Origin: CAVDWX01 sp963612735
GTDB taxonomy: Bacteria; Bacillota_I; Bacilli_A; RFN20; CAG-826
Length of the DNA: 5,151 nt
Assembly: GCA_963612735.1 (NCBI GenBank)
Contig: CAVDWX010000089.1
Span: forward strand, 1-5,151
Direction: 5' to 3'
Shown here: piece after piece, positions 1-4,687 of the stretch
Layout: each line of letters begins with the position of its first letter
Position numbering within the stretch: the first letter of the stretch is position 1
Notes under the pieces: model-generated
What the model was told of the DNA's origin: nothing
The model's database searches: none
Seen by the model: the letters and a program-made list of their open reading frames with translations, nothing else
Position numbers and translations under genes: made by a program

Positions 1-1
1 A

Positions 2-214
2 AAGATGAATTCATATCAAATATCATTTTCTTTATTTATTTTGGAAATGGTTGTTTTCGTTTTATTTGGATCAATTATGAAAGCTTCCGCATTTGGTTTT
101 AATACCTATCTAGTCATTTTAATTTCACAAATAATCGTATCTTTTATTAACATTCCTTTAAATACGTTTTTGATTTCTTATATAATGTTTTTGGCAAGGA
201 AACATTTCATTTAA
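2..214 (+). CDS. C-terminal part of a hydrophobic integral membrane protein (5' end off window)
   Basis: The frame is open to the left edge. An ATG lies at position 5, but the four bases before it cannot show a ribosome binding site, so this is more likely the tail of a longer protein than a complete 69-residue one. Counting from that ATG, residues 7-27 and about 35-63 are strongly hydrophobic, with a single Glu at 14, and the chain ends in a basic ARKH tail, consistent with two or more membrane helices and a cytoplasmic C-terminus. The last helix, with NIPLNTFLISY, loosely recalls the C-terminal helix of ECF-transporter substrate-binding (S) components, but that is only an impression and no substrate can be named. 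Its stop codon (212-214) directly abuts the start of the next gene, so the two are probably co-transcribed and may be translationally coupled. Confidence 0.5.
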   Translation, partial: KMNSYQISFSLFILEMVVFVLFGSIMKASAFGFNTYLVILISQIIVSFINIPLNTFLISYIMFLARKHFI

Positions 215-952
215 ATGAAAAATAAATTGTTTGTACTAACTCTTATCTTCACTAATTTATTTCTTCTCTTTGTAGGGAATACTAAGGCTCCTATACTAAC
301 TGAAGGGGAAGAAGATTTATTTATTACGAGCCTAAATCAAGAAGGTCAAGTTGTCTTAAGCGGTGTAAATGATAATTCTTTAAATGAATATCGAATTTAC
401 GCTAGCGATAATATCGATGTTATCGGAGAAAATGCTTTTAAAAACTGCACTAATGTTTCAACTATTATGGTTAGTTCCTCTATTACCAGCATTGAAAAAG
501 GGGCGTTTGAAATTGCTTCACTTAATACCATTATTTTTACTGGTAGTGAGATATTGTGGGATTCCTATAATTACTCCTTCACTAAAAATATTGTTTATTA
601 CGGCTATGATGAAGGATTTATCAATTATTGGAATGAAGTGGTTAGACCAAATGAAAACACTTCTATTTGTGATTTAAATTACGAAACATATGTTGTTATT
701 AAAAATCTATATTCATCATTAAATGAAGAAGACAAAGCGGTAGTGGATGCTTATAAAGATAAAAATGATATCTCCATTAAAGACTCTATTAAATTTTTAA
801 ATTCATTTTTTAATCCCGATACCACTCCTTCAAGAACCACTGACGAATTAAAACAAGGCACAACCTTGCGCCTTGTTATTTATATTGCCATATTTGGGTT
901 AACTTCTATTTGTGTTTTCTTCTTGTTGAAGACTAAGAAAATTATTGATTAG
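215..952 (+). CDS. Secreted BspA-like leucine-rich-repeat surface protein with C-terminal membrane anchor
   Basis: A 245-residue protein. Residues 1-22 form a signal peptide (MKNK, then a hydrophobic run to about V20). Residues about 66-110 hold one to two BspA-type (LRR_5) repeats, recognisable from IGENAFKNCTNV, SSITSIEKGAFE and LNTIIFTGS. Residues 130-200 form a compact module with WNEVVRP, a lone Cys at 152, SLNEEDKAVVDAY and IKDSIKFLNSFF. Residues 217-238 are a membrane helix followed by KTKK, a topology expected to leave the bulk outside the cell. BspA-like repeats usually mediate adhesion or protein binding, but the ligand here is unknown. The protein is short for this class, with few repeats. 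An AAGGA sequence at 196-200 lies 14 nt before the ATG, a rather long spacing. The start follows the upstream stop with no gap. The gene's 3' end overlaps the convergent nuclease gene by 4 bp. Confidence 0.82.
   Translation: MKNKLFVLTLIFTNLFLLFVGNTKAPILTEGEEDLFITSLNQEGQVVLSGVNDNSLNEYRIYASDNIDVIGENAFKNCTNVSTIMVSSSITSIEKGAFEIASLNTIIFTGSEILWDSYNYSFTKNIVYYGYDEGFINYWNEVVRPNENTSICDLNYETYVVIKNLYSSLNEEDKAVVDAYKDKNDISIKDSIKFLNSFFNPDTTPSRTTDELKQGTTLRLVIYIAIFGLTSICVFFLLKTKKIID
852..877 (-). terminator. Possible intrinsic terminator of the nuclease gene, inside the opposing coding sequence
   Basis: AACAAGGC (852-859) and GCCTTGTT (870-877) are perfect 8-bp complements separated by 10 nt. Read on the minus strand, the hairpin is followed by TT and then AATT, giving a run GTTTTAATT at its 3' side. 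That is a weak but plausible intrinsic terminator about 70-100 nt past the nuclease stop codon at 949. On the plus strand the hairpin lacks a clean T-run, and it lies just before the sequence for the membrane anchor. It could also be a chance feature of coding DNA. Confidence 0.38.
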
Positions 953-2214
953 GGAAATATTTTATCTAAATAAGAGGGATGATCGATAAATGGATTTCGA
1001 TTGCCCTGAACTTGATAAGCATATTCATTTCTTTTCATTTCTTTTTCATCGACCGGATCTAAAACATTCCACATTCTTAGTAGTCGTTTAGCTTCGCTTT
1101 CATATGGGCCAAGCACATAATATAGCTTTAATGCTCCATAATATGATTTGGAATTGCCTCCAATTTCAGAAGAATAATGAACATAGACATAAGCAATAAT
1201 ACGAGCGATATCTCCTTTGATGTCATCAGCGGGTTCAAAGGTATTTGAACTTAATTTTGAAACGTTTCCACTGACATAATCAATAGTTCTATATCCATAA
1301 TCATTTGGAGCAAGAAGAGGAGCAAAACTAGCATTACTGCGCATAGAATTAATTTTGGAGTCAGAAGGTCTTAAATGATGGAGATCACTACCTGCATATT
1401 CTTCCTCAAAGACATCATTAGATAATGATTTTGGCCAAATGTGTTCTCTATTTAAATTCGATACTTTTTGACCGGTATAAATATCGATATTATCATCGCT
1501 TTTTGCAAAATGAGATTTCAATGAATTGTAGCTGATGTAAGTCTTATGCGTGGTGTCCATGAGGTTATGTAAACCAGTTAATAAGGCACTACCAGTGAGA
1601 TTTTCAACGTCCTTATAATAACTACCTGAATAAGTTTCGCTAGCGGTATATGCCATCGTTTTAATGGGCTGATAATTATTTCTTTTAATTTTAGTGACGT
1701 AGCCTTGAAATTCACTGACTCCATAACCAGAAGAATAAGAATAATAAACATATAATCCTTCCATTGTTATTTCATCACCGGCATTGATTTTAAGTGACTT
1801 GTAAGATTTATCATTGCTATAAGTATACGAGCCACTTATTGTTGATTTATTTTTAGAGCAGCCATAGACAAAGATATAGCCAGTTTTATCGATTAAATCA
1901 AAATTTCCATATGTGGTATTTTTGGGGTATTGAGCGTAACCCGTTATTCGATATAGATTTGAACTATCGGAACTCTTTTTACTCGTCAAGGTTGAAATAT
2001 TGACTTCTTTAGCGTTTACATTTTCTTCGTTAATTATCTCAATAGTGGAATCGCTTCGACTCGATGAATCTTCTTTTTCACTGCTTGAATCTATATCGAT
2101 GGAGGAAAATAAGGAAGTAGATGAATCACTATTTGTTGAAGAATTTGGGTGATTACATGATGACAAAACAAAAACTGCTGACATCACTAATAATAAAATT
2201 TGTTTTCTTTTCAT
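949..2214 (-). CDS. Secreted endonuclease I-family nuclease lipoprotein with OB-fold domain
   Basis: A 421-residue protein. Residues 1-20 are a lipoprotein signal ending in lipobox LSSC, so Cys20 should be lipidated and the enzyme tethered outside the membrane. Residues 21-57 are a Ser/Asp-rich flexible linker. Residues about 67-178 look like an OB-fold nucleic-acid-binding domain (LYRITGYAQYP, GNFDLIDKTGYIFVYG, GDEITMEG). Residues about 205-415 form the endonuclease I domain (EndA/NucM type, His-Me finger): NREHIWPKS at 255-263 contains the likely catalytic Glu257/His258, DLHHLRPSD lies at 277-285, INSMRSN at 288-294 supplies a probable Mg-binding Asn289, and GNRNPFIDHP lies at 404-413. Family members cut DNA, often also RNA, with little sequence preference. 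A nutritional or extracellular-DNA role is inferred. ATG 2214 is the only option, because an in-frame stop lies just upstream. The ribosome site is weak (GGA, about 10 nt before). No phage or immunity genes adjoin it. Confidence 0.93.
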   Translation of the reverse strand: MKRKQILLLVMSAVFVLSSCNHPNSSTNSDSSTSLFSSIDIDSSSEKEDSSSRSDSTIEIINEENVNAKEVNISTLTSKKSSDSSNLYRITGYAQYPKNTTYGNFDLIDKTGYIFVYGCSKNKSTISGSYTYSNDKSYKSLKINAGDEITMEGLYVYYSYSSGYGVSEFQGYVTKIKRNNYQPIKTMAYTASETYSGSYYKDVENLTGSALLTGLHNLMDTTHKTYISYNSLKSHFAKSDDNIDIYTGQKVSNLNREHIWPKSLSNDVFEEEYAGSDLHHLRPSDSKINSMRSNASFAPLLAPNDYGYRTIDYVSGNVSKLSSNTFEPADDIKGDIARIIAYVYVHYSSEIGGNSKSYYGALKLYYVLGPYESEAKRLLRMWNVLDPVDEKEMKRNEYAYQVQGNRNPFIDHPSYLDKIFP

Positions 2215-2284
2215 AATTTTTGTCCAAAAAATAGTTTACCTTTCTTAGATTGGTAAGTTAATAAAAAAATCATAAAATTTTTAC

Positions 2285-2311
2285 TTTACAGATGCGCGAG
2301 TACGTGATAAT
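2285..2311 (+). promoter_or_regulatory. Tentative sigma-A promoter for rpmG-secE-nusG
   Basis: TTTACA at 2285-2290 matches the -35 consensus at five of six positions. GATAAT at 2306-2311 matches the -10 at five of six. The spacer is 15 nt, shorter than the ideal 17, which weakens the call. Transcription would begin near 2318-2320, about 30 nt before the rpmG start. No second promoter of better quality is visible in the 135-bp gap shared with the divergent nuclease gene. For the nuclease only an isolated -10-like TATGAT (minus strand, 2274-2269) is apparent. Confidence 0.35.
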
Positions 2312-2336
2312 GTGATAAAGCAAAATTAAACTTGAT

Positions 2337-2342
2337 AGGAGG
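2337..2342 (+). promoter_or_regulatory. rpmG ribosome binding site
   Basis: A full AGGAGG sits 7 nt before ATG 2350, with a second GGAG immediately before the start. This strong site supports a real gene in a short frame that simple length filters skip. Confidence 0.8.
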
Positions 2343-2349
2343 TAAGGAG

Positions 2350-2496
2350 ATGAGAGAAAAAGTTATTTTAATTTGCTCCGAATGTCTATCGAGAAATTAT
2401 TCCACAACAATCAATAAAGAGAGTGGAAAGAAATTAGCATTAAAAAAATTTTGTAAACATTGTGGAAAGATGACTATCCACAAGATTAGTAAATAG
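2350..2496 (+). CDS. rpmG: 50S ribosomal protein L33, zinc-binding form
   Basis: This 48-residue protein of the large ribosomal subunit starts MREKVILICSEC and ends KHCGKMTIHKISK, a near-complete match to the expected L33 pattern and length. Two Cys pairs, C9-x-x-C12 and C35-x-x-C38, form the zinc ribbon, so this is the zinc-containing (C+) paralogue rather than the Cys-free one that replaces it under zinc limitation in some Bacillota. The conserved NYSTTINKE and KLALKKFC segments are present. The ATG at 2350 follows a strong AGGAGG. It is the first gene of the conserved rpmG-secE-nusG cluster, and the secE ribosome site overlaps its stop codon, consistent with translational coupling. Confidence 0.96.
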   Translation: MREKVILICSECLSRNYSTTINKESGKKLALKKFCKHCGKMTIHKISK

Positions 2497-2506
2497 GAGG
2501 CTATTT

Positions 2507-2701
2507 ATGGGAGTTAAAAGATTTGTCAGCGGTGTTATCAAAGAAGGTAAAAGAGTTCGCTGGCCTAAAAGAGAAGTACTTATTCCATCAATTATTGTTG
2601 TCATTGTCATTGCCGTTTTTACTGGCTTACTTTTGTTTGCGGAAGATTGGGCGGGCAAATCCTTGATTGATATTTTAAAGAACGCCTTCTCCAATATGTA
2701 A
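2507..2701 (+). CDS. secE: Preprotein translocase subunit SecE
   Basis: SecE is the small essential subunit that clamps SecY in the SecYEG protein-export channel of the cytoplasmic membrane. The 64-residue product is the short single-helix form usual in Bacillota. The amphipathic N-terminal helix ends in the signature EGKRVRWPKREV (residues 13-24), followed by one membrane helix at about residues 26-45 and a short tail (AEDWAGKSLIDIL). The ribosome site AGGAGG at 2495-2500 overlaps the rpmG stop codon and leaves 6 nt to ATG 2507, an ideal spacing that indicates coupling. nusG begins 15 nt after its stop codon. The neighbours on both sides are the standard ones for this gene. Confidence 0.97.
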   Translation: MGVKRFVSGVIKEGKRVRWPKREVLIPSIIVVIVIAVFTGLLLFAEDWAGKSLIDILKNAFSNM

Positions 2702-2702
2702 T

Positions 2703-2708
2703 TGAGGT
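2703..2708 (+). promoter_or_regulatory. nusG ribosome binding site that decides the start
   Basis: TGAGGT, containing GAGG at 2704-2707, lies 9 nt before ATG 2717. The alternative in-frame TTG at 2702 would overlap this site and has no Shine-Dalgarno sequence of its own, so ATG 2717 is preferred. Confidence 0.75.
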
Positions 2709-2716
2709 ATTTAAAC

Positions 2717-3337
2717 ATGTTACTTGAAGAAAAAAGAGAATTTACCGATTCCAATACTGATTTAACGGAAGAAGGAGCTCCTAAGGAAGAGAAATTAGGA
2801 GAAAAAGCATGGTATGTGGTCAACACCTATTCCACTCACGAAAAGAAAGTTGCTGACAATTTAAAAAGACGTGTCGAAAGCATGGGGTTAGGCGACCTCA
2901 TCTTTAGAATCATTGTTGCTGAGCAAGAAGTACCGGTTATGAAAGACGGACTTCCTACCGATAAAACGAGAATGAAAAATCTTTATCCAGGATATGTATT
3001 CGTCGAAATGATTATGACTGATTATGCTTGGTATGTTGTTAGAAATACGCCAGGTGTCACTGGATTCGTTGGGTCTTCTGGTAAAGGCACGAAGCCATTC
3101 CCTGTTCCAAGAGAACAAATTGAACCAGTCTTAAAAAGAATGGGTATGGTTGATGAATCGATGTATGACCGCTACGACGTTGGCGATTTAGTCAAAGTTA
3201 TTCATGGACCACTTGAAGGTACTGAAGGTAAGATTTTATCGATTAGTAAAGATACTGGAGTAGTCGAAGTGGAAACTGTCTTCTTTGGTAGAACCACAAA
3301 AGTGGAAGTTGACTTCTCTGAAATTGAAAGAATATAA
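2717..3337 (+). CDS. nusG: Transcription termination/antitermination factor NusG
   Basis: NusG binds RNA polymerase across the clamp and modulates pausing, elongation and Rho-dependent or intrinsic termination. With start ATG 2717 the protein has 206 residues. The NGN domain spans about residues 31-130: AWYVVNTYSTHEKKV, then KNLYPGYVFVEM, then WYVVRNTPGVTGFVGS, all strongly conserved. The KOW domain covers about 152-206, with DLVKVIHGPLEGTEGKI and a final GRTTKVEVDFSEIERI. Here LEG replaces the more usual F-x-G of the KOW loop. An unusual acidic and charged extension of about 29 residues precedes the NGN domain, making the protein longer than typical bacterial NusG of roughly 170-190 residues. 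The gene follows secE by 15 nt and is the last gene of the operon, with a terminator right behind it. The rplK-rplA genes that often follow are not present. Confidence 0.97.
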   Translation: MLLEEKREFTDSNTDLTEEGAPKEEKLGEKAWYVVNTYSTHEKKVADNLKRRVESMGLGDLIFRIIVAEQEVPVMKDGLPTDKTRMKNLYPGYVFVEMIMTDYAWYVVRNTPGVTGFVGSSGKGTKPFPVPREQIEPVLKRMGMVDESMYDRYDVGDLVKVIHGPLEGTEGKILSISKDTGVVEVETVFFGRTTKVEVDFSEIERI

Positions 3338-3342
3338 GAATA

Positions 3343-3385
3343 AAAAAGTAACTCAATTGAGCATAACTCGCACGAGTTACTTTTT
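3343..3385 (+). terminator. Strong intrinsic terminator after nusG, probably bidirectional
   Basis: AAAAAGTAACTC (3343-3354) pairs perfectly with GAGTTACTTTTT (3374-3385), a 12-bp stem that starts about 5 nt after the nusG stop. The 3' arm ends in a T-run (TTTTTATTT). Read on the minus strand the same hairpin ends in six Ts, so it can also stop transcripts coming from licD or from the region between. The 19-nt loop holds a second AACTC copy (3365-3369) that can pair with the same GAGTT, giving a competing smaller hairpin with a GCAC loop. Confidence 0.88.
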
Positions 3386-3715
3386 ATTTAGCTTCTCCCT
3401 AATCACAAGGGGTATAAGTCAGGATGGCTCCCCGCTCGAATGAAGAGCTTTAACTAGATTTAATAAAAATAGACTCTTTGAAATCTATGGTGGAGTAATT
3501 TTTCGTGCCTACACTTCAAATTTCAAAGCTATCACAATATTTATAAAGAAAAAATTCCTCTATTAACAGTTAAATCTATTTTATAAGAAGGTTTTTCATT
3601 ATGGATTTTTATCATGAAAATTTTAAGTGTGAGTGAATTTAATCTTAATTTGCATGAAAATTGATTCTATTTTAATTGCTTAATTGTTTAGCGTTAATTT
3701 ATAGAACATTTATTT
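3386..3715. other. Intergenic region between convergent nusG and licD, no credible protein gene
   Basis: No open frame here encodes a recognisable protein on either strand. The left part (to about 3580) is rich in complementary segments and is listed separately as a possible RNA. It is followed by AGAAGG at 3586-3591 and an 11-codon ORF at 3601-3636. The right part (3600-3715) is very AT-rich, with a 10-nt direct repeat CATGAAAATT at 3613-3622 and 3653-3662 and a 7-bp inverted pair TTTTCAT/ATGAAAA near 3593-3620. No tRNA, rRNA, insertion sequence ends or CRISPR repeats are seen. Confidence 0.7.
3390..3580. ncRNA. Candidate structured RNA of unknown family and uncertain strand
   Basis: Several exact complementary pairs nest without crossing. 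TAGATTTAA (3455-3463) pairs with TTAAATCTA (3570-3578). Inside it CTTTGAAAT (3476-3484) pairs with ATTTCAAAG (3520-3528), extended by ATAG (3469-3472) with CTAT (3529-3532) around a 3-nt bulge. Inside that GGAGT (3492-3496) can pair with ACTTC (3513-3517). Upstream, GGGG (3409-3412) with CCCC (3430-3433) encloses AGTCA/TGGCT (3417-3421/3425-3429), and GCTC (3434-3437) faces GAGC (3445-3448) over a 7-nt loop. This arrangement resembles a multi-hairpin RNA or a decayed mobile-element inverted repeat. On the plus strand it would precede a Shine-Dalgarno-like AGAAGG. On the minus strand it would run into the bidirectional terminator at 3385-3343. I could not match it to a known riboswitch, tmRNA, RNase P, SRP or 6S RNA, and AT-rich DNA does form such pairs by chance. 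Confidence 0.28.
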
Positions 3716-4561
3716 TTAAATTCGATGCTTAAATGAATAAGTTTTATAATCCATATTTAGATCGAGCCCTTTATGATGGTGATGACCGACTTGAAGTTCA
3801 TTTCGAGGTGGTTTTTTCCAATCTCCGTAAAGTAACGTTAAATATTTATCATAATCTTTTGGCACTATAGCTTTAATATCTTCAAAATCTAGATAAACGA
3901 ATTGCTTAAATAATTCATTGGGCATGGCTTCTTTTTTTGGATTAGTGCCAAAGAAATTAGCAACGAGTTTTGTGCTTTCAAAGGGTAGCTTTTTAATTCT
4001 TTTGTCCATGATTTTATTGACTATGTGGAATGGATTTAAAAAGCTAAATAGCAACCCTACTATATTTAAGGCTAAATCTTTAAAGAATGTTCTTTTATGG
4101 AATTTTCTTTTTAAAGCAGGCAAATAACATAAATAGATGTCAATCCACGTATGATATATTTTCCATTTAAATTTTTTAGGAGGCTTAATCTTATTAGAGA
4201 TGCCATCGAATGGAAAAACATCAATCCAAACCCCGTGATTAATTTTATGACAAGCATAATAATTTTCAATGAATGTGGTGGATGAATCTCTTACTTTTGC
4301 GTAGTTATAGATAAAATTGGGATCGCTTTTATAGGTTTGAATAAAATAAGGTGCCTTCATTTCTTTTTGTAAAGTAATGAATTTTTCATAATCTTTTCTT
4401 GGCATTCCGACATCGATATCATCATCCCAAGAAATGAAGCCCTTATGTCTAGCGGCACCAAGACAAGTTCCACCCACTAAAAAGTAAGTGAGGTGATTTT
4501 CATCGCAAATTCTAATAAATTCTTTTAAGATATTTAGTTGGCATTTTTGTAAATCGTTCAT
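3716..4561 (-). CDS. LicD-family phosphotransferase (nucleotidyltransferase fold), likely surface glycan or teichoic acid modification
   Basis: A 281-residue cytoplasmic protein of the LicD family. The N-terminal helix (LQKCQLNILKEFIRICDEN) leads into the signature FLVGGTCLGAARHKGFISWDDD at about residues 27-48: GGT is the nucleotide-binding turn and the DDDID cluster at 46-50 holds the likely metal-binding acidic residues. Further family marks are AKVRDSSTTFIEN (88-100), HGVWIDVFPFDG (109-120), and a late YGDWKKPPRNE followed by GHHHHKG (259-265). LicD proteins transfer phosphocholine or similar phosphorylated groups from a CDP or sugar-phosphate donor to teichoic acids, lipopolysaccharide or capsule; the donor and acceptor here are unknown. 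No choline uptake or activation genes (licABC) are in view. No Shine-Dalgarno sequence precedes ATG 4561, and an in-frame stop lies 12 nt upstream, so the start is fixed unless a non-ATG codon further inside is used. A weak promoter is possible: TTGTTT (4653-4648), 16 nt, TAAATT (4631-4626). Confidence 0.92.
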   Translation of the reverse strand: MNDLQKCQLNILKEFIRICDENHLTYFLVGGTCLGAARHKGFISWDDDIDVGMPRKDYEKFITLQKEMKAPYFIQTYKSDPNFIYNYAKVRDSSTTFIENYYACHKINHGVWIDVFPFDGISNKIKPPKKFKWKIYHTWIDIYLCYLPALKRKFHKRTFFKDLALNIVGLLFSFLNPFHIVNKIMDKRIKKLPFESTKLVANFFGTNPKKEAMPNELFKQFVYLDFEDIKAIVPKDYDKYLTLLYGDWKKPPRNELQVGHHHHKGLDLNMDYKTYSFKHRI

Positions 4562-4687
4562 AACTATGGATTATTCTAATATTTGTTAATTGAGATAGGT
4601 AGCGTTTTTATAAAAGTTCATCGTTAATTTAATATGTTAGCTAGAAGAAACAATAATTTAGATTAAGTAGCTATTATGTTTTATTAG

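Noticed and set aside
384..677. Plus-strand 97-codon frame inside the surface-protein gene
   Set aside because: It overlaps a gene with a signal peptide, LRR motifs and a membrane anchor. The alternative frame is a Leu-rich shadow without a ribosome site.
2702..2716. TTG at 2702 as the nusG start (five extra residues)
   Set aside because: It directly follows the secE stop with no ribosome site, whereas TGAGGT at 2703-2708 is well placed for ATG 2717.
2440..2826. Minus-strand 128-codon open frame across rpmG, secE and nusG
   Set aside because: It lies antisense to three clearly conserved genes and its translation is low-complexity Ser/Leu/Thr sequence, so it is a shadow frame.
2888..3118. 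Minus-strand 76-codon frame inside nusG
   Set aside because: It is antisense to the conserved NGN domain with no recognisable motif.
3415..3465. Fluoride (crcB) riboswitch, suggested by GGATGG followed by CCCC and TTTAAC
   Set aside because: The GG-GATGG/CC pairing pattern and the downstream conserved parts do not fit, and no transporter gene follows.
3918..4127. Plus-strand 69-codon frame inside licD
   Set aside because: It is antisense to a clear LicD-family gene. Its hydrophobic look comes from AT-rich codons of the opposite strand.
4638..4673. TAGCTA copies at 4638-4643 and 4668-4673 as a terminator after the right-hand surface protein
   Set aside because: Only six self-complementary bases with a 24-nt loop and no T-run on the minus strand.
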